From contig NZ_JBHRSA010000022.1 in assembly GCF_042643145.1 (NCBI RefSeq), positions 1-38,752 of the forward strand: a stretch of DNA of 38,752 bases, given 5' to 3'. The notes under the pieces are model-generated. The model made no database searches. It had not been told where the DNA came from and was given only the letters and a program-made list of their open reading frames with translations. Below, one piece after another: positions 25,229 through 34,843 of this stretch (within the stretch, counting starts at the first letter, position 1; each line of letters opens with the position of its first letter). The DNA is from Virgibacillus_O xinjiangensis (GTDB taxonomy: Bacteria > Bacillota > Bacilli > Bacillales > Amphibacillaceae). The translations under genes were made by a program, and so were the position numbers.

Positions 25229-27190
25229 ATGTTACGCTCCGTGAAGAAAACGATAGCAGGTATGATGGACTGGGTACTCTATACGTTGATGAATGAGAAA
25301 CAGCGAAAAAAGCTGGGGGATCTCCTCTCCAGGGAGCAGAAGGACAGGCTGAAGGAGACCCTGCATGGGAAGAAAGCAGTCCAGCGGAAAAAACTGCGGC
25401 AGCTGAAGCACCATCTCTATAATCTCGGGTTTACGGAAAGAGCGCTGAAAGAACTGGAGGAGTTTTATCAGCAGGCAGAAGACCCTGGGATCAAAAGGAT
25501 GGCAGCTTGGGAACTGGTTCTGTGGAATGCTGGCAAATATTCGGAAGAAGGTGCTGCCAAAGCATTGGAATACCTTCCTGCAGCGGCGAGCAAGGAGAAA
25601 AGTGAAGATCAGCTGCGCAGAATTGCCATTTTGGAAGCGGAGTGCCGGGATATTCTGGGAGAGCAGGAGAGAGGCAGACAGGCCATTCAAAAAGTGCTCT
25701 CCAAGCAAAAGCATCCAGATCTTTATTTGGCAATGGCCAATCTGCAGGCGACGGTGGACGACAGGCTGGAGTGGTTGAACAAGGCAATGGAAGCCTATCA
25801 GCTGCAGCCTGTTTCGTTTGGTGGAAAAGAAAACCCTGTCTACGATGACCTGCGTACCGTATCGGCTGGCAAGAAAATAGAAGACGGTCCATTGGTATCA
25901 GTCATTCTGCCGGCATTCAAGGCAGAAGATGGCATCCAGACGGCGATCGATTCCATTTTATCGCAGACATGGCAAAATCTTGAATTATTGGTCGTGGATG
26001 ACTGCAGTCCGGATGGCACAAGAGAAGTCGTGGAGGGATATGTCCAAAAGGACGCTCGTGTCAAACTGCTGTCCACCCCACAAAACAGCGGTCCATATGT
26101 AGCACGGAATATTGCGCTTCAAGAAGCAAAGGGAGAGTATGTCACGATCAATGATTCGGATGACTGGTCCCATGAACAGAAGCTGGAGAAGCAGGTAAGA
26201 CATCTGATGGAACACCCGGAAGTGATTGCCAATACTTCCGGCCATGCACGGCTGACCGAGGATCTCAAACTATATCGGCGGGGAACGCCAGGGAAGTATA
26301 TCTTCCCTAATATGTCGTCCATCATGTTCCGCCGGGATCCCGTCCTTCATCGCATCGGCTACTGGGACAGCGTGCGTTTTGCCGCTGATGGAGAATTCAA
26401 GCGCCGTCTGGTCCATACATTCGGCAAGGAAAAATATGTGGACTTGGATACAGGGCCATTGTCCTTGCCAAGGCAGTCTGTAACATCTCTGACTGGAAGT
26501 TCGGCATTCGGGTATAACGGCTTTTTCAAAGGGGTGCGGAAAGAATATGTGGAAAGTCTGGAACACCACCATAAGCATGCAGACAGCCTTTATTACCAAT
26601 ATCCACAGGAAGCGAGGCCTTTTCCGGTTCCTGAACCGATGTGGCCGGAACGGGAAGAGAAACCCGACGGCAGGCGTCAATTCGAACAAGTCATCGCCGG
26701 GGACTTCCGTGAGATGGATGATGTGCAGCTGCAAAACCTGCAAAACTTGGTTCGCCAACGGACGAAGCGTGGCCGTAATGGACTTGTCCAAATGTATGGA
26801 TACGATCTGAGCATTACGAAACCGATCGATGAAAAGGTCCGCAACCTTTTGGATGGGGATCAAATACAGATGCTTGTCTATGGCGAGAAAATAAATGCCG
26901 ATACGTTCTATATCCTGGATTCCAGTGTACTGGAAGAAAGACAGCAGTATATTCCAGATGTGGAACCACGTGATATTCATGTGCTCATTTCCCCGGATCT
27001 CCAAGAGGCCAACCGGCATAGCCGGCTGAAGCAGTCCCTCATCCATATGGCCATGTATTTTGGCAGAACAGGGAGCTGGTATATGGACGGCAAACTGCTT
27101 GAAAAATTGACAGAGGAAGAGCGGGAGCTGCTCGGAGATGTCCTGTTGACCAATGAATTCCCAGGAAAAAGGCGACAGTCGAATGGATAA
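25229..27190 (+). CDS. Large GT2 glycosyltransferase with helical N-terminal and C-terminal extensions
   Basis: A 653-residue protein. Residues 1-210 are helical and include LYNLGFTERALKELEEF and AAWELVLWNAGKYSEEGAAKALEYLPAA, a TPR-like module found on capsule glycosyltransferases. The GT2 domain (about 224-450) has SVILPAFKAEDGIQTAIDSILSQ, VDDCSPDGT, the metal motif NDSDDW and RRDPVLHRIGYWDSVRFAADGEFKRRL as the acceptor/catalytic region. The C-terminal 180 residues are unassigned. It overlaps the next gene by 8 bases. It likely acts as a polymerase or chain-extending transferase, but this is inferred from size and place. Confidence 0.88.
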   Translation: MLRSVKKTIAGMMDWVLYTLMNEKQRKKLGDLLSREQKDRLKETLHGKKAVQRKKLRQLKHHLYNLGFTERALKELEEFYQQAEDPGIKRMAAWELVLWNAGKYSEEGAAKALEYLPAAASKEKSEDQLRRIAILEAECRDILGEQERGRQAIQKVLSKQKHPDLYLAMANLQATVDDRLEWLNKAMEAYQLQPVSFGGKENPVYDDLRTVSAGKKIEDGPLVSVILPAFKAEDGIQTAIDSILSQTWQNLELLVVDDCSPDGTREVVEGYVQKDARVKLLSTPQNSGPYVARNIALQEAKGEYVTINDSDDWSHEQKLEKQVRHLMEHPEVIANTSGHARLTEDLKLYRRGTPGKYIFPNMSSIMFRRDPVLHRIGYWDSVRFAADGEFKRRLVHTFGKEKYVDLDTGPLSLPRQSVTSLTGSSAFGYNGFFKGVRKEYVESLEHHHKHADSLYYQYPQEARPFPVPEPMWPEREEKPDGRRQFEQVIAGDFREMDDVQLQNLQNLVRQRTKRGRNGLVQMYGYDLSITKPIDEKVRNLLDGDQIQMLVYGEKINADTFYILDSSVLEERQQYIPDVEPRDIHVLISPDLQEANRHSRLKQSLIHMAMYFGRTGSWYMDGKLLEKLTEEERELLGDVLLTNEFPGKRRQSNG

Positions 27191-28364
27191 AAAATGCACG
27201 CAGATGTATGACAACTTAGAAACATGGAACAGAGAACTAAGCAAGAAAGAACAGGAACATGCCGCCAGCGAACAGCGGCTGTGGGAAGTGAAATGGCAGC
27301 TGGCAACAGCGAAGAAGAGCCCGTTCGTAAAGTGGCTGAAACGCAAAACTGGCAGAAATGCTGTCGCTGATTCACGATATTCTTTAACGGATGAGAAAAT
27401 TGCAGATGACCTCGCAGCTTATCGCTACCACCTCTACCAGCTGGGATTCACGGAAAGAGTGATTGCCGATTTAAAACGTTTGGTGGAAGAGGCGGAAGAG
27501 GAGCGGCTGAAGCGGGGAGCGGCATGGGAACTGTGCCGTTGGTTTGCAGGAAAGAAAACAGAAACAGGAGCCAGACAGGCACTGGAATACCTGCCGGCAG
27601 CCATACAGGGCATGGAAGATCAGTTATTCCTCCACCAAGCTGCTATGCTGAAAGCAGACTGCCTCCGTGTCCTGGGTTACCAAGAGGAAGCGGAGAATCT
27701 GATGGGAAAAGCAGCAGAGACGGGGGTGAATCCGTCGTTCATCTCTTTTTTGCCAAAGGAGCGGGGAATAGGTCAAACCAATCGGGAACCCAGCAACCGC
27801 CATTTCGATGTGGTGATTGTTTCCGATTTTCGTCTGTCGGCGGACAAGCTCCAGGAAATCCTGGAAAACATCCACGTTAATCATGAGCAGGGGTTAACTA
27901 CAGGTCTTCTGCAGAAGGATATCTATGATTTTCGATTGCCAAGAGAAATGAATCCGGCCCTTCAAGAGAAGCTGAAGGAAGGATCCGTTCATTTGGCCAA
28001 ACATAACGAACATATCAGTTGTGAGCTGCTTTTGATCCGGCATCCAAAAGTGCTAGAGGAAAAACAGGTCTCCATGCCGGAAATTCGTCCTCGCATGGTG
28101 CGGGTCATCATGGATGAGTTGCCGGAAGATAGGGATCTGCGATATTCACTCCGCCGGTGCTCCAGGAACCTGCAGACGTTTGCCGATAAGCAAGCTAGGT
28201 GGCATCCGGTAGATGAAAAAATGAAAAGCATCCTGACTACAGGGGAATACAGGGAATTGAAATATATTAAACTGGCAAGCGACCCATGGAAGGCGAAAGA
28301 TGGTATGAGCAGTTATCCTGCCTTTTTGGAACACTGGTTGGTAAAAACAATCGAGGGGAGTTGA
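27183..28364 (+). CDS. Capsule-locus accessory protein, paralogue of the GT2 N-terminal module
   Basis: A 393-residue protein. The ATG at 27183 overlaps the previous stop by 8 bases; an earlier TTG is rejected. It starts with a coiled coil (about 5-45) and a basic stretch (KKSPFVKWLKRKTGR), then the same helical module as the upstream gene: LYQLGFTERVIADLKRL and GAAWELCRWFAGKKTETGARQALEYLPAA. There is no GT2 domain. The second half has FDVVIVSDFRLSADKLQEILENIHVN and a LLLIRHPKVL region, a domain often fused to capsule glycosyltransferases, whose function is not known to me. It may be a non-catalytic partner of the upstream enzyme. Confidence 0.72.
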   Translation: MDKKCTQMYDNLETWNRELSKKEQEHAASEQRLWEVKWQLATAKKSPFVKWLKRKTGRNAVADSRYSLTDEKIADDLAAYRYHLYQLGFTERVIADLKRLVEEAEEERLKRGAAWELCRWFAGKKTETGARQALEYLPAAIQGMEDQLFLHQAAMLKADCLRVLGYQEEAENLMGKAAETGVNPSFISFLPKERGIGQTNREPSNRHFDVVIVSDFRLSADKLQEILENIHVNHEQGLTTGLLQKDIYDFRLPREMNPALQEKLKEGSVHLAKHNEHISCELLLIRHPKVLEEKQVSMPEIRPRMVRVIMDELPEDRDLRYSLRRCSRNLQTFADKQARWHPVDEKMKSILTTGEYRELKYIKLASDPWKAKDGMSSYPAFLEHWLVKTIEGS

Positions 28365-28369
28365 GGGAA

Positions 28370-29809
28370 TTGGCAGATAACGAACAAGGACGGCCACAAG
28401 AAGATGTCTCCCAGCCTCCCCGCTCCCAGGAGAAACAGGAACTGATCAAGGAACTGATGAAGACAGAAGCGGAGATTGCTGACAAGGAACGGGCAATCCT
28501 GCAAAATAAAAAAGAAATGAAAAAAGTGAAGAACAGCAATGCATGGAAAGTAACAGCACCTATCCGCAAATTCCAGTCACTCTTCTGGCGTTTGAAAGGG
28601 AAGAAGAAAAAAGAACTCTTTCAAAAGCTTTATAGACAGCAGGAGGAAATCGACCGCCTGAAAGAGGAAGTCTATGCTGCAAAGGATCGGCTGGCAGACA
28701 CCATGCTTGATGACAGGAGACTGAACAGCAGCGACATGCTCCGTAAGGTAAAAGAGCAGAAACAGGAAGGGAATCTGCTCGGATATATAGAACAAATGGT
28801 GCAACAAAAGCATCAGCATGAGACAAACTACAATATGGCGTTTCGCTATGCAGCAAGAACGTTCATGAATGAGAAAGAGGAATATAAGAAGCTTGTCTAT
28901 GAACGAGCATTGGAAGGGTTCAAGTTGGAGGATATCCCAGAATTCCTTGTCCGACAAGGACTGACAGACAACCCGATCGAGCTTACGTCTGCATCCTCTT
29001 ACAGGGGCAGTCTCAACATGCGTATGCGAAAACAGCAACTGGCAGGCACCATGCCTGAACAGCTGCTGGATCATAAGCAGACAGCCTTCACGTTCATGAA
29101 AGGCTTAGGTGTCAGGGTGCCATGGTCTTCCGAGCACAGCTATACGTTAAAGGAATTGCCGCAACAGGAAGGTATTGTTATAAAACCCGAACACGGTGCC
29201 GGTTCACGCGGTGTATACCTTATATACAGCCATGATGATATAATAGATATCAAGCGATCAGTGAAACTCGACAGCTGGCAAGCCCTTCAACAAAATATGA
29301 AAAAAGACATGGACTCCGGCTGGGTCGAGCAGGATCAGTGGTATATGGAAGAATTGATAGTAGAGAATAAAAAAGAGAAAAAGCCGGCAAGCGACGTGAA
29401 GTTTTATTGTTTCTACGGAAAAGTCGGCCTTATTTTAGAAATTACCAGGTATCCAGAGCGCAAATACTGCTGGTGGACCTCGGATGGCAAGAGGGTGCAT
29501 ACCGGGAAATATGAGGAGAATCCTTACCTGGGCAAGGGCGTGACCAAAGAAGAAGTTGAATTGGCCGCCTCCATCAGTGGAAATATCCCTGCTCCGTTCA
29601 TGCGTATCGATTTTCTTCGATCAGAAGATGGCCTGATCTTCGGAGAATTCACCCCTAAACCGGGCAACTATGATGAATTTGATCAAGAGACAGACCGCTG
29701 GCTTGGTGACATGTTCCTCGAAGCAGATGCCCGGCTGATGAGTGATTTGCTTGATGGAGTCCAATGGGATGATTTTTGGGATACATGGAGAGCGAAAGAT
29801 AAAGGTTAA
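28370..29809 (+). CDS. tupA: TupA-like ATP-grasp protein (teichuronopeptide-type)
   Basis: About 479 residues. The TTG at 28370 is favoured, with GAGGGGAG 9 bases upstream; ATG 28286 would overlap the previous gene by 79 bases. The N-terminus is a coiled coil ending in NSNAWKVTAPIRK, a motif also found at the C-termini of the five ATP-grasp proteins downstream. A helical middle region precedes the TupA-type ATP-grasp domain (about 210-475): EGIVIKPEHGAGSRGVYLI (ATP-binding Lys), WYMEELIV, SDVKFYCFYGKVG, and a metal-binding FMRIDFL...FGEFTPKPGN. In alkaliphilic Bacillus TupA is needed for teichuronopeptide, a glutamate/glucuronate wall polymer. It probably joins an amino acid to the glycan or peptide. 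Confidence 0.85.
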   Translation: MADNEQGRPQEDVSQPPRSQEKQELIKELMKTEAEIADKERAILQNKKEMKKVKNSNAWKVTAPIRKFQSLFWRLKGKKKKELFQKLYRQQEEIDRLKEEVYAAKDRLADTMLDDRRLNSSDMLRKVKEQKQEGNLLGYIEQMVQQKHQHETNYNMAFRYAARTFMNEKEEYKKLVYERALEGFKLEDIPEFLVRQGLTDNPIELTSASSYRGSLNMRMRKQQLAGTMPEQLLDHKQTAFTFMKGLGVRVPWSSEHSYTLKELPQQEGIVIKPEHGAGSRGVYLIYSHDDIIDIKRSVKLDSWQALQQNMKKDMDSGWVEQDQWYMEELIVENKKEKKPASDVKFYCFYGKVGLILEITRYPERKYCWWTSDGKRVHTGKYEENPYLGKGVTKEEVELAASISGNIPAPFMRIDFLRSEDGLIFGEFTPKPGNYDEFDQETDRWLGDMFLEADARLMSDLLDGVQWDDFWDTWRAKDKG

Positions 29810-29820
29810 TGAAAAGGAAG

Positions 29821-29857
29821 AACGGGAAATCGTAAAAGGATGCGATTTCCCGTTTCG
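29821..29857 (+). terminator. Hairpin after tupA
   Basis: AACGGGAAATCG pairs perfectly with CGATTTCCCGTT over a 10-base loop, followed by TC. The T-run is short, so readthrough is likely. The hairpin covers an upstream ATG (29840) of the next frame, arguing against use of that start. Confidence 0.7.
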
Positions 29858-29905
29858 AGCATCTTCGTAACTACAGTATATAGAAGAGTTCTAGGGGGAA
29901 TTCAA

Positions 29906-31528
29906 GTGGAACATAAAAGTGAGGGATGGCTATCACATCTAGCGCCTGATATTGTTTCCCATATACATGGAAACCTGCTGGATTCCTACGCCGTGGCGCT
30001 GGAAGGCTGGAGAAGAGGTCTTACTCTAAGATGGCATGTAAAGGGCTCGGAAAAATTCGGGGAAATGGAAACATGGTTTGTAGACAGACCTGGACAGCTG
30101 TTCTCTCTGTCGTCACAGACAAAAACGCATTATTTCTTCAGAACCCGAGGAGACAAAGTTACAAATGAAGCAGTACAAGTTGGAAAAGATAAAGAGGATA
30201 CAAAACGAATTCTCAGTAAAGCGGGTGTATCGGTCCCCCAAGGGAGAAGGTTTGAAAGTGACAAATCGGATGAGGAAATACGAGAATACGGACAGACAGC
30301 CGGTTATCCATTAGTGGTCAAACCCACGGATGGCAGTTTTGGACGTGGAATCGTCACTAACATACAGAACGATGAAGAATTGACTGATGCATTGATTTAT
30401 GTCCGACAGGAATTGAATTTTAAAGATATCATTGTGGAGCAATATATACCCGGAGAGGAATACAGGCTGTATGTTGTGGATGATAAGGTAGTAGGAGCTA
30501 TCCACCGAATTCCTCCCAATGTAACTGGAGATGGCAAAAGTACGATCAGGGAGCTAATAGAGGAAAAAAATCAGGAGAGGGCTAAGAACCCCCGACTTAT
30601 CAGCTGCCCTATCGTATCTGGTTATGAGGTGGAAGTATTTATTGAGAGAGATGGATTATCCTTGGATAGTATTCCTTCAGCAGGCAGGAAGGTGTTTTTA
30701 AGTGAAAAGAGCAATGTGTCACTGGGCGGTGACCCTGTAGATGTGCTGGAGATTTTATCTGAGGAAGCTAAAAACGAAGCTGTGAAAGCACTAGATGCTA
30801 TAGAAGGGTTGAAGCACGGGGGGGTGGACCTGATTATCCATCCAAGTAAAGAGCCAAGTGAATCGGCAATTGTATTAGAACTCAACCCTACGGCTCAAAT
30901 TGGCGGCATACTATACCCCATATCTGGAAAAGCGAGAGATATTCCCTCTGCAATCATTGATTATTATTTTCCGGAGACCAGTGCTTTAAGCCATAAGAAA
31001 CCGGATATTTACTTCAGTTTGGAAGAGGCACTATTCCCTCTATCAAATAAAACAGCCGAAGTGACGGAAGTTATATCTATAACGCCTGGCCCTCTGTATA
31101 CAAAGAAATATGTGATCAGAGGGAAACAAGAAGATTACGCTTATCAGCAATGGATGCTCAAACAAGCAGAGGGGATGAGTCTATTTGGCTCACTGCAACT
31201 AGAAGGAGAAACACTTGAAGCCGTAATCGCCGGTTTTAACCAGGAAGAGTTGCTGCGGTATGATGAACTGTTAAAAGAATCATTGGAAGGGGACTGTATT
31301 CAAGAGGAAGTTTATAATTCCTCTATCAAGTTAGGGACACAGTCATTAAGATCCAAAGACAAATTGATTGCTGAGCTTCACCGTATACAGGGAGAAGCAG
31401 CCAAGGCGAAAAATGAAAGAGCTGTTCTACAAAAGAAGTACTTAAAAATGGTCAATAGCCGAGTATGGAAGAGCACAGAACCAATCAGACGTATTGGAAA
31501 GTTTCTAAAGAGTAAACGTGAAATATGA
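29906..31528 (+). CDS. ATP-grasp ligase paralogue 1, with dead acylphosphatase-fold domain
   Basis: About 540 residues from GTG 29906 (AGGGGGA at -10); the earlier ATG 29840 lies in a hairpin and adds residues absent from the paralogues. Domain order: N-terminal domain with VALEGWRRGLTL, a cyanophycin-synthetase-type ATP-grasp domain (VVKPTDGSFGRGI, NVTGDGKSTIRELI, SNVSLGGDPVDV, GVDLIIH and LELNPTAQIGG for metal), then a degenerate acylphosphatase-like domain (KYVIRGKQEDYAYQQWM) where the catalytic Arg is Gln and the Asn is Leu. A short coiled coil and the tail NSRVWKSTEPIRR end the protein. It probably catalyses ATP-driven amide bond formation through an acyl phosphate. The substrate is inferred to be a uronic-acid or amino-acid carboxylate. 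Confidence 0.85.
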   Translation: MEHKSEGWLSHLAPDIVSHIHGNLLDSYAVALEGWRRGLTLRWHVKGSEKFGEMETWFVDRPGQLFSLSSQTKTHYFFRTRGDKVTNEAVQVGKDKEDTKRILSKAGVSVPQGRRFESDKSDEEIREYGQTAGYPLVVKPTDGSFGRGIVTNIQNDEELTDALIYVRQELNFKDIIVEQYIPGEEYRLYVVDDKVVGAIHRIPPNVTGDGKSTIRELIEEKNQERAKNPRLISCPIVSGYEVEVFIERDGLSLDSIPSAGRKVFLSEKSNVSLGGDPVDVLEILSEEAKNEAVKALDAIEGLKHGGVDLIIHPSKEPSESAIVLELNPTAQIGGILYPISGKARDIPSAIIDYYFPETSALSHKKPDIYFSLEEALFPLSNKTAEVTEVISITPGPLYTKKYVIRGKQEDYAYQQWMLKQAEGMSLFGSLQLEGETLEAVIAGFNQEELLRYDELLKESLEGDCIQEEVYNSSIKLGTQSLRSKDKLIAELHRIQGEAAKAKNERAVLQKKYLKMVNSRVWKSTEPIRRIGKFLKSKREI

Positions 31529-31573
31529 GGAAGATAATCAAAAACCTTCGGGGAAAAGGGACAGGTGACTGAC

Positions 31574-33172
31574 ATGGTAAGAGATGAAGCGAAATTGTTG
31601 GATGAATTAAAATCAATAATACCAAAAACTGCCTATGGAGCAAATGGCACCATGTATGCAATCGCGTTGGAAGGTTGGAGAAGAGGGCTAACGCTTAAGT
31701 TTTATACGAAATTTGTGAAGGACACAGCCAAAATCAGATATGCTCTGAGCGATGATGAAAAAGAAGTGAAATTTCAGTTATCTTTGGCAGAGCATATCCC
31801 TAAAGAAGCACGGAATATCACGCGAAGCAAGAAAACAACCAAGGAGTATCTCATTCGCAATGATGTGCCGACACCGCGAGGGGGGAGCTTTGGCAAGGAA
31901 CATACCAATGAAGACATTATAGAATTTGCTAAGACATTGGAATATCCTATAGTCCTTAAACCTGCTAATGCAAGCCTGGGTATCGGTGTAAAAACCAATA
32001 TTACCAATATGGATACCTTCAAGGAGCATCTTGAATATCTTCGAGGCAAAAGGGGCGACGATGAAGTTATTGTCGAACAACAGGTCAGTGGGGAAGACAC
32101 AAGGCTATTCGTTGTTGGGGAACAAGTAGTCAGTGCTTTCAAAAGAATAACTGCAAATGTTACGGGGGATGGCGTTCATTCCATTGAGGAATTGATTGAA
32201 AAGAAAAACAAGGAAAGAAAAAAGAACCCCCATGTAGGAGGCTCAAAGATTTCCATTACTGACGAGGTTCATGAATACCTTCGCAATAATGGACTTAGAT
32301 TGGACTCAGTACCATCAGAAGGAAAAAGGGTTTATTTGCATAAAAGCAGTATTGCATCGAATGGAGCTGATACTGTGGAAGTAACCGACCGTCTTACAGC
32401 AGAAAGTAAAAAAGTAGCAGTGGATGCTGTAAAAACGTTGCCAGGTCTTTCTGTCTGCGGTGTTGATGTAATGATTGACTATGAGGAGGGAACCAACTAT
32501 GTATTGGAATTGAACTCCAGGCCGAATATCGGCGGCAGTTTATTCCCGGTTGAAGGCACCCCAACCAACATATCGAAAGCGATTGTCGACTATTATTTTC
32601 CAGACCTTCCTGAGCTTGCCCCTAATAGTCCCTCCAGTCAACTGCATTTTGATTATGAAGAAATTGAAGAAGTATTGAAGAGCGGTGTAGTTAAGGAAGT
32701 AACAGTACCTTCTGTCCCTCGCAAGAACTTGGTCATAAAGAAACTGGTGATCTCAGGTAAGGTACAGGGAGTAGGCTTTCGCAATTGGGTATATAAAAAA
32801 GCGACGAACCGTCGGATCAGCGGCTATGTAAAGAATCTGAAGAACAAAAAGGTACAGATTATAGCTGCGGGAAAAGAAGACAAGATGGAAGATTTCATCC
32901 GTTTAATAGAGAATAAGACACCTAAAAAGATGAGAGTGAAGGAAGTCAAAAACAACAACTGGGACAAACCAGTAATGACAGGTTTCCGAGTGAAGAAAAA
33001 GCCTGCTAACGTAAAGACATTGAGAGAAAGCTTACGTAAAGAAGAGGATAAGAATCAAGAGCTCATGCAGCGGCTTCAGTCGGTTGAGAAAGAACTACAC
33101 AATCTTAAGAAGAGCAAAAGCTGGAAGGTCACTTCACCGATCCGCAAAGCAGTGAAAAAAATAAAAGGTTGA
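31574..33172 (+). CDS. ATP-grasp ligase paralogue 2, with intact acylphosphatase domain
   Basis: About 532 residues. ATG 31574 is chosen over GTG 31565 because AGGTGA lies 5 bases before it. The N-terminal domain has IALEGWRRGLTLKFYT. The ATP-grasp domain (about 85-340) has Lys129 in VLKPANASLGIGV and metal ligands Asp298 (GVDVMID), Glu312 and Asn314 (LELNSRPNIGG). An acylphosphatase domain follows with GKVQGVGFRNWVYKKA and GYVKNL. Arg403 and Asn421 are 18 residues apart, as are Arg23 and Asn41 in human acylphosphatase, so this is the only copy of five likely to be catalytic. It ends with a coiled coil and KSKSWKVTSPIRK. It lies 45 bases after paralogue 1. Confidence 0.88.
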   Translation: MVRDEAKLLDELKSIIPKTAYGANGTMYAIALEGWRRGLTLKFYTKFVKDTAKIRYALSDDEKEVKFQLSLAEHIPKEARNITRSKKTTKEYLIRNDVPTPRGGSFGKEHTNEDIIEFAKTLEYPIVLKPANASLGIGVKTNITNMDTFKEHLEYLRGKRGDDEVIVEQQVSGEDTRLFVVGEQVVSAFKRITANVTGDGVHSIEELIEKKNKERKKNPHVGGSKISITDEVHEYLRNNGLRLDSVPSEGKRVYLHKSSIASNGADTVEVTDRLTAESKKVAVDAVKTLPGLSVCGVDVMIDYEEGTNYVLELNSRPNIGGSLFPVEGTPTNISKAIVDYYFPDLPELAPNSPSSQLHFDYEEIEEVLKSGVVKEVTVPSVPRKNLVIKKLVISGKVQGVGFRNWVYKKATNRRISGYVKNLKNKKVQIIAAGKEDKMEDFIRLIENKTPKKMRVKEVKNNNWDKPVMTGFRVKKKPANVKTLRESLRKEEDKNQELMQRLQSVEKELHNLKKSKSWKVTSPIRKAVKKIKG

Positions 33173-33209
33173 TTTAATTGAGGCCATGGAAATGGAAGGG
33201 TGACATCCA

Positions 33210-34808
33210 ATGGATAAATACAGGGACACATGGCTGAAACATTTAAAAGATGCTATACCAAAAGAGGCACAGCAAAACAGGATCAGTTTGTATACAATTG
33301 CATTGGAAGGCTGGAGAAGAGGACTCAGCCTGAAATTCAACTCGTATAAAAATGGTAATAAAAAGGACATAAGGTATTCTTTGAGCGATGGCATGCAAAC
33401 ACATCATTTTGAAGGGTCGGGAGGAGATTTGAACACTGATGAAGCCGTTGCTGTTTGTGATGATAAAGGTCTCACTAAACAGCACTTGGCTGCTTCATCC
33501 GTTCCAGTCCCTCCCGGAAAATCCTTTGGTATTGAGGCCACCATGGGAGAGATTATCGAGTTCGCCAATAAAGTCGGTTTTCCTGTCGTCTTGAAGCCGA
33601 TAGACGATAAGGGGGGGAATGGAGTCTTTGTTCATTTGAGAAATGAACATGAGTTAGCTGAGGCACTGAATGAGAGTCGAAGAAAAGAATGCAGTGGGCT
33701 ACTGATAGAGGAACATATAGAAGGTGAAGAGGTCAGAGTTTATGTACTAGCAGGCCAAGTATTGGCAGCTACAAAGAGAGTCCCGGCCCATGTCATCGGT
33801 GATGGCGAAAAATCAATTAAAGAGTTGATTGATCAAAAAAATGATGACAGAAAAAATATCCCCCATTTGCGCCATAGACCGATAAAGATAGATGATAAAG
33901 TAAAAAGGATACTATCCAGCAGCAATTTGTCAATGGAAAGTATACCAAAAGCAGGGGAAACAATCTTTTTAAGAAGAACAAGTAATATCTCAACGGGCGG
34001 AGAGCCTATTGATGTAACGGACATGCTGACCGCAGAACAGAAAAATACGGCTGTGAAAGCGGTGAGTTCTATTCCAGGATTAATGCATGGCGGGGTAGAT
34101 TTATTGGTCAGCCAAAAATATAAAGCTGGAGCTGTTCTCGAGGTGAATGCAAAACCTGGGCTGGGATCTCATTTGTTTCCGATCGAAGGAGAGGCTAAAG
34201 ATATACCAGGCATGATGTTGGATTACTACTTTCCCAAAACCAAAAAGATGCCTGGCAGCAATAGCAATGTATACTTTGATTTCCAGACAATCAAAAGTTC
34301 TCTGGACAGTGGTACCTTGCGCGAGATAAAAGTAACAGACTCTCCTGCAAGTCATCTCGCTGCTAAAGTTTACAAGATTACAGGAGATTTAGATCCGGTG
34401 ACTTATTTGCCTTGGTTTCAAAAAAAAGTGTTAGAGAAAGAGCTGCACGGCTTTATGAAAAAGAAGTCGGAAGATACCACGGAGATTATGGTAGCAGGAA
34501 GCTCCAAGGCTGAAGTGGATGCATTCTATGAAGTATTCTCTCATGGTTCCATTAAATCCTTAATAGCCAAGATAGAAGAAGAAGATTGGACTAAACCTGT
34601 TAAAATGGGATTTGAGTTGATTGATGGATCACGCTCTCTTTCAGTTCAAGAACTGGAGAACAAAATAGTGAATACTCTTCGTTCCTATGAACGCATAATA
34701 AAAGATAAGGAAAAGGTGGAACATCAAATAAATAAGGTAAGCAATAGCCGTATGTGGAAATGGACCAGTTTTATCCGCAAACTGGGCAAACCTTTGAGAA
34801 AAAAATAG
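33210..34808 (+). CDS. ATP-grasp ligase paralogue 3, with dead acylphosphatase-fold domain
   Basis: 532 residues; the ATG follows GAAGGGTGA. The N-terminal domain has IALEGWRRGLSLKF. The ATP-grasp domain keeps the Lys in VLKPIDDKGGNGV, the HVIGDGEKSIKELIDQKN segment, SNISTGGEPIDVTD, and metal ligands in GVDLLVS and LEVNAKPGLGS. The acylphosphatase-like domain (KITGDLDPVTYLPWFQKK...HGFMKKK) has Leu at the Arg position and Lys at the Asn position. It ends in NSRMWKWTSFIRKLGKPLRKK, in which the usual Pro of the tail motif is Phe. A candidate promoter lies just downstream, before paralogue 4. Confidence 0.86.
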   Translation: MDKYRDTWLKHLKDAIPKEAQQNRISLYTIALEGWRRGLSLKFNSYKNGNKKDIRYSLSDGMQTHHFEGSGGDLNTDEAVAVCDDKGLTKQHLAASSVPVPPGKSFGIEATMGEIIEFANKVGFPVVLKPIDDKGGNGVFVHLRNEHELAEALNESRRKECSGLLIEEHIEGEEVRVYVLAGQVLAATKRVPAHVIGDGEKSIKELIDQKNDDRKNIPHLRHRPIKIDDKVKRILSSSNLSMESIPKAGETIFLRRTSNISTGGEPIDVTDMLTAEQKNTAVKAVSSIPGLMHGGVDLLVSQKYKAGAVLEVNAKPGLGSHLFPIEGEAKDIPGMMLDYYFPKTKKMPGSNSNVYFDFQTIKSSLDSGTLREIKVTDSPASHLAAKVYKITGDLDPVTYLPWFQKKVLEKELHGFMKKKSEDTTEIMVAGSSKAEVDAFYEVFSHGSIKSLIAKIEEEDWTKPVKMGFELIDGSRSLSVQELENKIVNTLRSYERIIKDKEKVEHQINKVSNSRMWKWTSFIRKLGKPLRKK

Positions 34809-34843
34809 CGTATTTTTTTACAATTGGGACTCAGTGAAAATTG

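Noticed and set aside
28286..28369. Earlier ATG start for the TupA-like gene
   Set aside because: It would overlap the previous gene by 79 bases without a ribosome site; TTG 28370 has GAGGGGAG at good spacing.
29840..29905. Earlier ATG start for ATP-grasp paralogue 1
   Set aside because: It lies in a perfect hairpin, lacks a ribosome site and adds 22 residues not present in the paralogues; GTG 29906 has AGGGGGA upstream.
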